Shown in pieces: positions 55,098 through 63,955 of a DNA stretch of 64,000 nt (position 1 is its first letter; every line of letters begins with the position of its first letter). Location of the stretch: positions 1 to 64,000 of the forward strand of contig CAITOL010000045.1 of the NCBI GenBank assembly GCA_903893975.1, read 5' to 3'. The DNA comes from an uncultured Rhodospirillales bacterium. GTDB taxonomy: Bacteria; Pseudomonadota; Alphaproteobacteria; Acetobacterales; Acetobacteraceae. The position numbers and the translations under genes were made by a program. The notes beneath the pieces are model-generated. The model was not told the DNA's origin. It did no database searches and was given only the letters and a program-made list of their open reading frames with translations.

Positions 55098-56573
55098 ATG
55101 ATGAAAGCCACACCCAATATGCAGGTATCCGCCGCCCCCCTGGACGATGCCGCTGCGGCGCCGTGGACGCCGCATTTGCGCGATGCGCTGCTGGAAAGCC
55201 GTGAGCGGTGGCGCGACATGGTGGCGCTGTGTGCCGATTTCGCGTTTGAAACCGACCGTTGGGGCCGGCTGGTGTTCGTCTACCCCGATCCGGCTTTGGG
55301 CTGGCCGGCCAGCACCTTGCTGGGGCAGCCGGCGGATCTGCTGCTGGCGCAGAGCGATGGGATGGGCGGCTTCAACCCGTTCCGCGCCGCCGTGCCGGTG
55401 CGCCGCCGGCGGGCCTGGTTGCGCGGGCCGGATGGGGTGCCGCTGTGCCTGTCATTCGCCGTTGCCCCCATGCTGGATGCGGCCGGGCAGATTATCGGCG
55501 TGCGCGGCGTGGGCCAGGACATCACGCGCGAAGAAGGCCAGGATTCGGTGCTGGCCGCCCGGCTGCGGCGGGGCGAGGTGGTGGAACATATTCTGACCCG
55601 TATGCGCCAGGAGGTGCTGGCGCCACGTATGATGCAGGCGGCGCTGGAAGCGCTGACCTCGGCCATTGGTGCCACAGGCTGCGCGGTGATCAGCCTGCCG
55701 GAAGACCGGCCAACCACGATGCCGCCCAGCCCGCTGCGGCTGCCGAGTATTTTGTATCACGCCGGCAGCATGAGCCCAGCCGCCGTGCTGCGCAGCGGGC
55801 TGGAAGCCCTGGTTGCCGGCGCGATCGACCCGGTGCAGACCGTGGCGGAGGACGGGTCTGGCGTGATGGGCTGCGGCTGCCAGCCGCGCTATGGCGCGCA
55901 GGCGGCGGTGCTGCTGTGGCGCGGGCCGGAAGGCCGGGCGTGGGATAGCGACGATCTGGTGGTGGTGTCCGCCGCTGCCGGGGTGATCCGGATGGTGCTG
56001 GAGCACGAGTCCATTCAGCAGGAAATGTCGCGCCAGGCGCGGACCGATCCGCTGACCGGACTGCTCAACCGCCGCGCCTTCGTCGAGGAGGTGAACCGCC
56101 GGCTGGACCGGCTGGACCACGAGGATATGCCGGGCACGCTGATGTTCGCGGATCTGGACAATTTCAAAGTGCTGAACGATGCGCTGGGCCATGATGCGGG
56201 CGATAAGGCGCTGGCCGCCGTCGGCACGTTGCTGCGCGCGACGTTCCGGCCTTCGGATCTGGTGGCCCGGTTTGGCGGTGATGAGTTCGCGGTGTGGTTG
56301 GATGGCGCGGACGACCTGGCCGCCGCCGAGCGGGCGGAATCGCTGCGGCTGAACGCCCCCGCCATCATGGCCGATGAAATTGGCCGGGATGATATGGCGC
56401 TGGGCCTGTCGATCGGGATTGCCACGCGCTGGCCGGGGCGGGGCGAGGGCGTTGATGGGCTGCTGCACCGGGCCGATCAGGCGATGTACGAGGGCAAGCG
56501 CGGCGGGCGCGGGCGCTGGCAGGTGTCCCATTCCGGACCGCCATTGCCGCGTCCGCGGAGTGACATGGCATGA
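55098..56573 (+). CDS. Diguanylate cyclase with PAS and GAF-like sensor regions
   Basis: The 491-residue soluble protein has an N-terminal PAS/PAC (WRDMVALCADFAFETDRWGR to VGQDITREE, residues ~38-150), a GAF-like middle (150-310) and a GGDEF domain (from ~325, TDPLTGLLNRRAF). The active site GGDEF is intact (residues 393-397). An RxxD inhibitory site lies exactly five residues before it (Arg384-Asp387), so product inhibition by c-di-GMP is expected. The stop overlaps the DUF2336 gene by 4 bp. Confidence 0.93.
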   Translation: MMKATPNMQVSAAPLDDAAAAPWTPHLRDALLESRERWRDMVALCADFAFETDRWGRLVFVYPDPALGWPASTLLGQPADLLLAQSDGMGGFNPFRAAVPVRRRRAWLRGPDGVPLCLSFAVAPMLDAAGQIIGVRGVGQDITREEGQDSVLAARLRRGEVVEHILTRMRQEVLAPRMMQAALEALTSAIGATGCAVISLPEDRPTTMPPSPLRLPSILYHAGSMSPAAVLRSGLEALVAGAIDPVQTVAEDGSGVMGCGCQPRYGAQAAVLLWRGPEGRAWDSDDLVVVSAAAGVIRMVLEHESIQQEMSRQARTDPLTGLLNRRAFVEEVNRRLDRLDHEDMPGTLMFADLDNFKVLNDALGHDAGDKALAAVGTLLRATFRPSDLVARFGGDEFAVWLDGADDLAAAERAESLRLNAPAIMADEIGRDDMALGLSIGIATRWPGRGEGVDGLLHRADQAMYEGKRGGRGRWQVSHSGPPLPRPRSDMA

Positions 56574-57814
56574 CCGCCCCCGCTGACCTGGCCGCGCCTG
56601 CCGCAAACTCCGGCACCGCCCAGATTGGCGGGGATGAACGGATACGCGTGCGCCTGGGTGCGGCGGCCGACACCGCGCAGGCGGTGCTGCTGCGACTGGC
56701 CACCGACCCGGCGCCGACGGTGCGCGCGGCCGTGGCGATGAACCCGGCCGCATCGGGTGCGGTGAACCAGGTGCTGGCGGGCGACGGCGATGCGCGCATC
56801 CGGGCGTTGCTGGCGCGCAAACTCGCCGCCATTCTGCCGGCCATGCCGATTGCGGCGCGGGACCGGATGCAGGCGCAGGCTTTGGCAACGCTGGAGAGCC
56901 TGGTGGCCGATGAGGCGGTACGGGTCCGCATGGCGATTGCCGATGCGATCAAAGACCTGCCGGGCGTGCCGCATGGCATGGTGATCGCACTGGCGCGCGA
57001 CGCGGCGATGCAGGTGGCCGAGCCGGTGATCCGCCTGTCGCCGCTGCTGAGCGATGATGATTTGCTGGCCCTGATCGCCGCGCCGCCGGTGGCCGCGACC
57101 TTGAACGCGGTGGCCAGCCGCCCCGGCATCGCCCCCGCGATTACCCAGGCTCTGGCCGCCAGTGACCATGCCGACGCGATTACCGCGATGTTGGAAAACC
57201 CGACCGCGGCGATCCAGGAAGCGACGCTGGATGCGCTGGTGGGCCGCGCCCGGGCCCATACCGCCTGGCATGCGCCAATTGTGCGGCGGCCGCATCTGTC
57301 ATCGCACGCCGCGCGCGCGCTCAGCCTGTTCGTAGCCGAGCATCTGCTGGACGAGTTGGCGCAGCGCGCCGATCTGGATGCCGCGACGTCGGCCGAATTG
57401 CGCCGCCGTGTCGGCTCCAGCCTCGCCGCGAGCCGCGCGCCGCAGGCACCGACGGACCTGCATCAGGCGATGGCGCAGGCGCGGTGCATGTTTGCTGATG
57501 GGGCGCTGGACGAGCTGGCGGTGCTGGCGGCGGTAGAACGCGGCGAGGCGGTGCTGGCCACGGCCCTGCTGGCCGTGGCGACGGACCTGCCGTATGCCGC
57601 CGTTGATCGGGCGGTGACCCTGCGCAGCCCGAAAGCCATCGTCGCCCTGGTCTGGAAGGCCAATTTCGGAATGGCGCTGGCGGTGGCGTTGCAAAGCATG
57701 CTGCTGGGCGCGGCGCCGCATACGCTGCTGCAAGCCGCGCCGCGCGGCGGCTTCCCGCTGGCGGTGGACGAAATGCGGTTTCAGTTGGATTTTCTGGCGA
57801 AAATGGGCCGCTAA
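56570..57814 (+). CDS. DUF2336 family protein with HEAT-like helical repeats
   Basis: The 414-residue protein has short helical repeats (LLRLATDPAPTVRAAVAMNP, then VADEAVRVRMAIADAIKDLP) and the C-terminal part typical of DUF2336, a mainly alphaproteobacterial family of unknown function. Translational coupling to a diguanylate cyclase suggests a role as partner or effector in c-di-GMP signalling. Its stop shares 4 bp (CTAA) with the convergent exporter gene. Confidence 0.85.
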   Translation: MTAPADLAAPAANSGTAQIGGDERIRVRLGAAADTAQAVLLRLATDPAPTVRAAVAMNPAASGAVNQVLAGDGDARIRALLARKLAAILPAMPIAARDRMQAQALATLESLVADEAVRVRMAIADAIKDLPGVPHGMVIALARDAAMQVAEPVIRLSPLLSDDDLLALIAAPPVAATLNAVASRPGIAPAITQALAASDHADAITAMLENPTAAIQEATLDALVGRARAHTAWHAPIVRRPHLSSHAARALSLFVAEHLLDELAQRADLDAATSAELRRRVGSSLAASRAPQAPTDLHQAMAQARCMFADGALDELAVLAAVERGEAVLATALLAVATDLPYAAVDRAVTLRSPKAIVALVWKANFGMALAVALQSMLLGAAPHTLLQAAPRGGFPLAVDEMRFQLDFLAKMGR

Positions 57815-59583
57815 TCCACCACGGATTTATCCTCAATCCCCTGTTTGCGCAGCAATTCCCGATAGGGGCCTGGGCGGGCGGCCAGCACGGCGGGCGGGCC
57901 GTCATCGATTACCCGGCCGGCATCCATCACTACGATGCGGTCGAAATTCTGTAGCGTGGACAGCCGATGCGCCACCGCGATCACGGTGCGGCCTTGCATC
58001 AGCCGGTCCAGCGCCACCTGGATCGCCTGTTCGCTTTCACTGTCGAGCGCGCTGGTGGCTTCATCCAGCAGCAGGATCGGCGCGTTTTTCAGCAAGGCGC
58101 GGGCAATCGCCAGCCGTTGCCGTTGGCCGCCGGACAGGCGGGTGCCGCGATTGCCGACCATGGTGGCGAAGCCGTCCGGCAAGGCCTCGATAAACTCCCG
58201 GCAGCGCGCGGTTTCGGCGGCGCGCAGCACCTCGGCCTCGGTCGCGTCCGGGCGGGCGTAGCGGATATTCTCCAGCACCGAGCGGTTGAACAACGCGGTA
58301 TCCTGCGGCACCACGGCCATGCCGTAGTTCAGGCTTACCTGGGTGACGTGGGCAATATCCTGCCCGTCGATCCGCACCGTGCCGGCATCGGCATCGTATA
58401 AGCGTTGCAGCAGGGCGAGGACGGTGGATTTGCCGGCGCCGGACGCGCCGACCAGGCCGACGCGCTGGCCGGCGGGGATGGACAGATCCAGGTCGCGCAA
58501 AATCGCCGGGCGGCCGGGATAGGCGAAGCGGACGTGGTCGAACACCACCGCACCGGCGCCGGGCCGGAGTGCGGTGGCATCCGGCGCGTCCGGCATGGTG
58601 TGCGGTTCGAGCAGGGAGGCCAGAGCCTCATCCAGCCGGGCGACCTGCTGGGTGAGATCGACCAGCGAGACCGCCAGATCGCGGGTGCCGTGCAGGATGG
58701 TGAAGCCGAGGCCGCAGATCAGGTTGATATCACCCACCGAGGCCTGGCCCTGCTGCCACATCCAGACCGCCCAGCCGAGCAGGCCGGCGGTGATCAGCGC
58801 CGTCATCGCCGCATGCAGCAGGCGGAGCTTCTCCATATAGAGCAGGCTGCGGCGGCGGGCGGACATTTCCGTCTCGATCCGCTCCCCAATGCGGGCCTGT
58901 TCGCGCCAGGTGGCGCCGAAGGCGCGCACCACGTTCATATTGGTGATGACGTCGACAAATTCGCCGTCCACCGCCGCCGCCTCGGCGGCATAGGCGCGGT
59001 GGATCGGGGTGCCGTGGGCGGCGAGGCGGAAAATCACCGCCGCCATGGCGATTGCCACCACCGCGAGGCTGCCGGCCATCAGCGGGTTGACAGTGGCGAT
59101 CAGCACGATGGCGACCGACACCGCCAGGATTGGCGGGATGACGTTCCAGGTGCCGGTGCTCTCGGTTTGGAAGATCGCGTTCGAGGTCGCGGTGATCCGG
59201 CTGGCGAGCGTGCCGGGCATGCGGTCGGCGAAGTAGCTCGGGGAATGGCCGGTCAGATGCGCGAACAGATCGGCCCGCACATCGCCGGTGACGCGCACGA
59301 ATACATGGGCGGCCACCCAGCCGCCAATGCGCCAGGTGAAGTTATCCGCCGCGATCAGCGCGCACAGCACGCCGAAGGCCACCCAGGCGGCGTTGCCGGC
59401 CTGGGCCGGGCCGTGGCTGACGACATCGATCAGTTGCTTGAGCGCGTATTGCGAAAACACCGAACACAGCACCGCGCCGACCACGGCGGCCAGCACCACG
59501 CCGTGGCCGAGCCGGTGACGGGCGACATAGTGGAACAGGAAGCGCAGCGGCGCGTTCTGGAATCGGGTCATCTCGGTCGTCAC
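57811..59583 (-). CDS. ABC exporter, fused permease and ATPase (MsbA/MDR-like)
   Basis: The 590-residue half-transporter has six membrane segments to about residue 315, then an ATPase: Walker A GASGAGKSTVL, signature LSGGQRQRLAIARALL, Walker B ILLLDEATSALDS and switch His in AHRLST. It would dimerise to export lipids, glycans or drugs. GTG 59583 has AGGAAG about 11-16 bp upstream; ATG 59571 is the alternative. It is divergent from two GT4 glycosyltransferase genes, which hints at a glycolipid or glycan substrate. Confidence 0.92.
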   Translation of the reverse strand: MTTEMTRFQNAPLRFLFHYVARHRLGHGVVLAAVVGAVLCSVFSQYALKQLIDVVSHGPAQAGNAAWVAFGVLCALIAADNFTWRIGGWVAAHVFVRVTGDVRADLFAHLTGHSPSYFADRMPGTLASRITATSNAIFQTESTGTWNVIPPILAVSVAIVLIATVNPLMAGSLAVVAIAMAAVIFRLAAHGTPIHRAYAAEAAAVDGEFVDVITNMNVVRAFGATWREQARIGERIETEMSARRRSLLYMEKLRLLHAAMTALITAGLLGWAVWMWQQGQASVGDINLICGLGFTILHGTRDLAVSLVDLTQQVARLDEALASLLEPHTMPDAPDATALRPGAGAVVFDHVRFAYPGRPAILRDLDLSIPAGQRVGLVGASGAGKSTVLALLQRLYDADAGTVRIDGQDIAHVTQVSLNYGMAVVPQDTALFNRSVLENIRYARPDATEAEVLRAAETARCREFIEALPDGFATMVGNRGTRLSGGQRQRLAIARALLKNAPILLLDEATSALDSESEQAIQVALDRLMQGRTVIAVAHRLSTLQNFDRIVVMDAGRVIDDGPPAVLAARPGPYRELLRKQGIEDKSVVD

Positions 59584-59611
59584 GGGGCAGGACTTCCTGT
59601 GGGAGTGGACA

Positions 59612-59639
59612 GCGCCTTATAGCACCGCCATTAAGGCGC
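59612..59639. promoter_or_regulatory. Inverted repeat between the exporter and GT4 genes
   Basis: GCGCCTTA and TAAGGCGC (8-bp arms) are 12 bp apart, so the half-site centres are 20 bp, about two helical turns, apart. It sits in the 84-bp divergent promoter region and could serve both genes. Confidence 0.5.
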
Positions 59640-59667
59640 AAATCAGACCAGAATAAAGCCACACCAC

Positions 59668-60705
59668 ATGCGCATCGCCCAAATCGCCCCGTTGTTTGAA
59701 GCCGTGCCGCCGCTGCGCTATGGCGGCACCGAGCGTGTGGTGCATTGGCTGACCGAGGCGTTGGTGGGCGCGGGGCACGAGGTGACCTTGTTTGCCACCG
59801 GCGACAGCCGCACCAGCGCCACGCTGGTGCCAGTGCGGGCGCAGGCGGAGCGGTTTCAGCGCAATTTTGAAGTGAACAACGCGCCCTATGCCCGCATGAT
59901 CGAACTGGTCGCGCGGCAGGCGGCGGCGTTCGACGTGCTGCATTTCCATATCGACTTCCATCCGTTTTCGGTGATGTCGCGCCAGGCGACGCCGTTTCTG
60001 ACCACGCTGCACGGGCGGCTCGACCAGGCTTGGGTGGACCAGATCTACGGCCTGTTCCCCGATGTGCCGCTGGTGTCGATTTCCGACAATCATCGCCGAC
60101 CGCTGCCGGGGCAGAACTGGCTCGGCACGGTGCTGCACGGCATGCCGCGCGACCTGCTGCGGCCGACGGCCGACGGCGGGGATTATTTTGCCTTTCTCGG
60201 CAGGATCTCGCCGGAAAAGGGCATTGTGGACGCCATTCGCATCGCCCATGCGACCGGGGTGCCGTTGAAAATTGCCGCGAAGGTCGGCGAGGAAGATACT
60301 GAATTTTATCAACATGTGGTCAAGCCGCTGATCGACGGCGCTGCCGTTGAATATATTGGCGAGATCGACGACGACCAGAAGGCGGATTTCCTGTCTAACG
60401 CGCGCGCGATGCTGTTCCCGATCGACTGGCCGGAGCCGTTTGGGCTGGTGATGATCGAGGCGATGGCCTGCGGCTGCCCGGTGATTGCCTATCCGCGCGG
60501 ATCGGTGCCGGAGGTGATCGAGGACGGGCTGACCGGCTTTATCGTGCCCGATGTGGCCGGCGCGGTGGCCGCCTGTGCAAAGCTCGACGCGCTGCCGCGC
60601 GCGGCGGTGCGGGCGCGGTTTGAGCAACGCTGGACGTCCGAGCGGATGGCGGCGGATTATCTGCGGCTGTACCAAGGATTGATCGCCGCACGCGCGCCGG
60701 GTTAA
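59668..60705 (+). CDS. GT4-family glycosyltransferase, tandem copy 1
   Basis: The 345-residue GT-B enzyme starts MRIAQIAPLFEAVPPLRYGG. It has the donor-domain start FAFLGRISPEKGIVDA and a nucleotide-sugar site around WPEPFGLVMIEAMACGCPVIAY (E-x7-E present). It is a tandem paralogue of the next gene. GT4 members of this group are often annotated as involved in LPS or exopolysaccharide; the real substrate is unknown. Confidence 0.92.
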   Translation: MRIAQIAPLFEAVPPLRYGGTERVVHWLTEALVGAGHEVTLFATGDSRTSATLVPVRAQAERFQRNFEVNNAPYARMIELVARQAAAFDVLHFHIDFHPFSVMSRQATPFLTTLHGRLDQAWVDQIYGLFPDVPLVSISDNHRRPLPGQNWLGTVLHGMPRDLLRPTADGGDYFAFLGRISPEKGIVDAIRIAHATGVPLKIAAKVGEEDTEFYQHVVKPLIDGAAVEYIGEIDDDQKADFLSNARAMLFPIDWPEPFGLVMIEAMACGCPVIAYPRGSVPEVIEDGLTGFIVPDVAGAVAACAKLDALPRAAVRARFEQRWTSERMAADYLRLYQGLIAARAPG

Positions 60706-60772
60706 CGCCGCGATTCAGCCATTTTCGCCCGCTATCTGACCCTCACGAACCCCAGACCGAAGGCCCGAGCCC

Positions 60773-61813
60773 ATGCGTATCGCCCAGATTGCCCCGCTGT
60801 TCGAAGCCGTGCCGCCGAAATTCTATGGCGGCACCGAGCGTGTCGTGCATTGGCTGACCGAGGGGTTGGTGGAAATGGGGCATGATGTGACCCTGTTCGC
60901 ATCCGGTGACTCGCAGACCTCCGCCAAGCTGGACGCGGTCTGGCCGCAGGCGCTGCGGCTCAACCCGGTGATCGACTGGAACGCCACCTATGCGATGCTG
61001 ATCGAACACGTCGCCCGCCGCGCGCATGAATTCGACGCGCTGCATTTCCATATCGATTACTGGCCGAATTCGGTGTTCACCCGGCTGGGCATTCCGTTCG
61101 TGACCACCATGCATGGCCGGCTGGATCTGCCGTTGTTTGTGCAGACGTTCAATTACTTCAAGGACGTGCCGCAGGTTTCGATTTCCAACAATCAGCGCAC
61201 GCCGGTGCCCAACCTGAACTGGGCGGGAACGGTGTATCACGGCATGCCCAAGGACCTGCTGACCCCGCTGGCCGATGGCGGCAAGGGCGATTACTTTGCC
61301 TTCCTCGGCCGTATCTCGCCGGAAAAGCGGGTGGATCGGGCGATCGAAATCGCCGGCGCGACCAACACCACGCTGAAAATCGCCGCCAAGATCGACCGTG
61401 CCGATCAGGACTATTTCGACCGCGACATCGCGCATCTGTTTAAGCAGGCGCATGTCGATTACATCGGCGAGATCAACGACACGCAAAAGGTCGGCTTCCT
61501 CGGCAATGCCAAGGCTCTGCTGGTGCCGATCGACTGGGAAGAACCGTTCGGCCTGGTGATGATCGAGGCGATGGCCTGTGGCACCCCGGTGATCGCGTTC
61601 CGCCGTGGCAGCGTGCCGGAGGTGATCGACGACGGCGTGACCGGGTTTATCGTCGACAATATGGAACAGGCGATTGCGGCGGCGGGAAAAGTTGGCCAGC
61701 TCGACCGCCAGAAAGTCCGCGCCCGGTTTGAGGAGCGCTTCACCAATCACCGCATGGCGCAGGACTACGTCAACATCTACCAGAAGCTGATCGACGCCAA
61801 GAAAGCGGGCTGA
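60773..61813 (+). CDS. GT4-family glycosyltransferase, tandem copy 2
   Basis: The 346-residue protein shares its first 15 residues (MRIAQIAPLFEAVPP) exactly with the preceding gene. It also shares YGGTERVVHWLTE, FAFLGRISPEK and EPFGLVMIEAMACG; well over half of the residues agree by eye. This points to gene duplication with divergence. It lies 67 bp after copy 1, enough for its own promoter. A 10-bp hairpin follows the stop. Confidence 0.92.
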   Translation: MRIAQIAPLFEAVPPKFYGGTERVVHWLTEGLVEMGHDVTLFASGDSQTSAKLDAVWPQALRLNPVIDWNATYAMLIEHVARRAHEFDALHFHIDYWPNSVFTRLGIPFVTTMHGRLDLPLFVQTFNYFKDVPQVSISNNQRTPVPNLNWAGTVYHGMPKDLLTPLADGGKGDYFAFLGRISPEKRVDRAIEIAGATNTTLKIAAKIDRADQDYFDRDIAHLFKQAHVDYIGEINDTQKVGFLGNAKALLVPIDWEEPFGLVMIEAMACGTPVIAFRRGSVPEVIDDGVTGFIVDNMEQAIAAAGKVGQLDRQKVRARFEERFTNHRMAQDYVNIYQKLIDAKKAG

Positions 61814-61819
61814 GGCATC

Positions 61820-61843
61820 GGCGGCAGGGTTGCCCCTGCCGCC
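61820..61843. terminator. Bidirectional hairpin between GT4 copy 2 and wrbA
   Basis: A perfect 10-bp stem (GGCGGCAGGG / CCCTGCCGCC) with a TTGC loop starts 6 bp past the GT4 stop and ends 12 bp before the wrbA stop. No T-tract is present. Confidence 0.65.
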
Positions 61844-61855
61844 ATCACGCGACGA

Positions 61856-62455
61856 TCAGCCGAACAGCTTGGTGGCGATTTCCGCGACATGCTTGCCCTG
61901 GAAGCGGGCACCGGCGAGTTCGTTTTCGCTCGGCTGGCGCGATCCGTCGCCGGCGCTGATGGTGGTGGCGCCGTAGGGGCTGCCGCCGGTGACTTCGCCG
62001 ACGCCCATCTGGCCCTGGAAGCTGTAGGGCAGGCCGACAATCACCAGGCCGAAATGCAGCAGGTTGGTGATCAGCGAAAACAGCGTGGTTTCCTGCCCGC
62101 CATGCTGGGTGGCGGTGGAGGTGAAGACCGCGCCGACCTTGCCGTTGAGCGCGCCGCGCGCCCAGAGCCCGCCGGTCTGATCCAGGAAGGCGGCCATTTG
62201 CGACGGCAGCCGGCCGAAGCGGGTGCCGGCGCCGATGATGATGGCGTCATAGTTTTCCAATTCGGCCACCGTCGCCAGCGGGGCGGCCTGATCGAGCTTG
62301 AAATGCGCGGCGCGGGCGGCGTCTTCCGGCACGGTTTCCGGCACCCGGCGAATGTCCACGCTGGCCCCCGCGTCGCGTGCGCCGGCCGCCACGGCGTTGG
62401 CCATGGTTTCAATATGGCCATAGGCGGAATGGTAGAGAACGAGCACTTTTGCCAC
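61856..62455 (-). CDS. wrbA: NAD(P)H:quinone oxidoreductase, WrbA type
   Basis: The 199-residue flavodoxin-like enzyme reduces quinones by two electrons. [19 protein letters not shown] is the FMN phosphate loop, and [20 protein letters not shown] and [13 protein letters not shown] are WrbA signatures. GTG 62455 is chosen because GGAGG lies about 7 bp upstream and homologues begin here. It follows the LysR gene by 69 bp on the same strand. Confidence 0.94.
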   Translation of the reverse strand: MAKVLVLYHSAYGHIETMANAVAAGARDAGASVDIRRVPETVPEDAARAAHFKLDQAAPLATVAELENYDAIIIGAGTRFGRLPSQMAAFLDQTGGLWARGALNGKVGAVFTSTATQHGGQETTLFSLITNLLHFGLVIVGLPYSFQGQMGVGEVTGGSPYGATTISAGDGSRQPSENELAGARFQGKHVAEIATKLFG

Positions 62456-62524
62456 GATGGGCCTCCGATCTGTTGCGATGCAGCGTAGATGGCACCGGTC
62501 ACGCAATCGGAAAATTGGAATAAT

Positions 62525-63448
62525 TTAGATCAAATCGTTCGAATTAATCGGCAAGCCAGCCTGGGCGCGAAAATGCGCGATCAGCCAGGATGCGGCCGGC
62601 CCGGGCAAGGTATCGGTGCGGTGGATGGCGGTGAGCGGGTAAGCGTGCCGGCGCAGATCTGGTGCGCGCATTTCCACCAGGCGGCCGGCGGCGAGGTCGT
62701 CGGCCACCATCGGCAGTGGCATATTGCCCCAGCCGAGCCCGGCCAGCAGCAAAGCGTGCTTGGCGCCGAGGTCGGCCAGGCGCCAGGTGCGGGGGCTGAG
62801 GACGGAGAAATCCCGCCCCTCGGTCAACGGGGAGCGATCGGTGAGCACCAGTTGCAGATGCGCGCGGGCGGCGCCGGGATGGGTTGAGGCGGCCTGCGCC
62901 AGCGCGTGCTGCGGCGCGCAGACCGGCACCAGATCCACCGCGCCGACGGCGATGCGTTCGATGTTCGCGGCTTCGATTTCGAGCCCGCCGAGAATGCCGA
63001 TCATGGCCGAGCCATCGAGCACCTTCTGCATCACCGCGCCCAAAGCCTCGGTATGCAGCCGGATCGGCACGGTGGGGAAGCGGGCGCTGAACTGTTCCAG
63101 CGCATCGACCAGCCGGGCGGTGGGCAGCAGCACATCGACGACCAGGCCGAGCTCGGCTTCCAGCCCATGCAGCAGGCCGCGCACCCGGGCGCGCAGGCCA
63201 TCGACATCGCGCATCACCGCGCAGGCCTCGGCGAGCACGATGCGGCCGGCCTCGGTCAGTTCCGGCTTGCGGGTGGCGGTGCGGTCGAACACCTGCACGC
63301 CGAGTTGGTCTTCCAGATTGGCGATGGTGTAGCTGATGACCGAGGTGGCCCGCCCCAAGGCGCGGGCCGCCGCGGCGAACCCGCCGGCATCCACCACCGC
63401 GAGGAACACCCGCAGCTGGTCCAGCGTGGGGGTGCCTGGCTCGGTCAT
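62525..63448 (-). CDS. LysR-family transcriptional regulator
   Basis: The 307-residue protein has the LysR winged HTH (LDQLRVFLAVVDAGGFAAAA, then ATSVISYTIANLEDQLGVQV) and a C-terminal effector domain. The gene is upstream of wrbA in the same direction, so control of wrbA is possible but not shown. The ATG overlaps the ogt stop by 4 bp. Confidence 0.92.
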   Translation of the reverse strand: MTEPGTPTLDQLRVFLAVVDAGGFAAAARALGRATSVISYTIANLEDQLGVQVFDRTATRKPELTEAGRIVLAEACAVMRDVDGLRARVRGLLHGLEAELGLVVDVLLPTARLVDALEQFSARFPTVPIRLHTEALGAVMQKVLDGSAMIGILGGLEIEAANIERIAVGAVDLVPVCAPQHALAQAASTHPGAARAHLQLVLTDRSPLTEGRDFSVLSPRTWRLADLGAKHALLLAGLGWGNMPLPMVADDLAAGRLVEMRAPDLRRHAYPLTAIHRTDTLPGPAASWLIAHFRAQAGLPINSNDLI

Positions 63449-63942
63449 AGCCGGGCGCCTTCGTGCCGCAGCAGCCAGGCTTTGCGGTGCAGGCCGCCGC
63501 CATAGCCGGTCAGCCCGCCATCGGCGCCGATCAGGCGGTGGCACGGCACGACGATGCTGAGCGGGTTGGCGCCATTGGCGGCGCCGACCGCCCGCACCGC
63601 GCTGGGCCGGCCAATCGCGCAGGCCAGACCGGCATAGGTTTGGGTGGCGCCGGGGGGAATGGCGGTCAGCGCGGCCCAGACCAGGCGCTGGAAGGCGGTG
63701 CCGCCGGCGCGCCAGGGGATTTCCGCCAGCGCATCGAGCCGGCCAGCGAAATAGGCCGCGAGCGCGTCGCGCACGCCCGCCGGGGCGACGCCGTCCGCCG
63801 TGGTGTCGCTGCCGTGGAAGCGGCGCAGCAAGGCGCGCAGCCGGGCCTCGTAGTCGTGGAAATCCACCGCCAGCAGGCAGCCTTCCGCATCGGTGACCAG
63901 CAGCAGCGTGCCCAGCGGGCTGGCCATGCGGTCCAGGCGCAT
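63445..63942 (-). CDS. ogt: Methylated-DNA--[protein]-cysteine S-methyltransferase
   Basis: The 165-residue suicide repair protein takes methyl groups from O6-methylguanine. IPPGATQTYAGLACAIGRP has the DNA-binding helix and VVPCHRLIGADGGLTGYGGG the acceptor Cys134. The N-terminal part (MASPLGTLLLVTDAEGCLLA) is Ogt-like. It is coupled to the LysR gene by a 4-bp overlap and lies 13 bp after the partial gene at the window end. Confidence 0.95.
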   Translation of the reverse strand: MRLDRMASPLGTLLLVTDAEGCLLAVDFHDYEARLRALLRRFHGSDTTADGVAPAGVRDALAAYFAGRLDALAEIPWRAGGTAFQRLVWAALTAIPPGATQTYAGLACAIGRPSAVRAVGAANGANPLSIVVPCHRLIGADGGLTGYGGGLHRKAWLLRHEGARL

Positions 63943-63955
63943 CGGGGCCGCGCCC

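Noticed and set aside
58405-59622. 405-codon plus-strand frame antisense to the ABC exporter
   Set aside because: Composition typical of antisense shadow; the exporter has all ATPase motifs.
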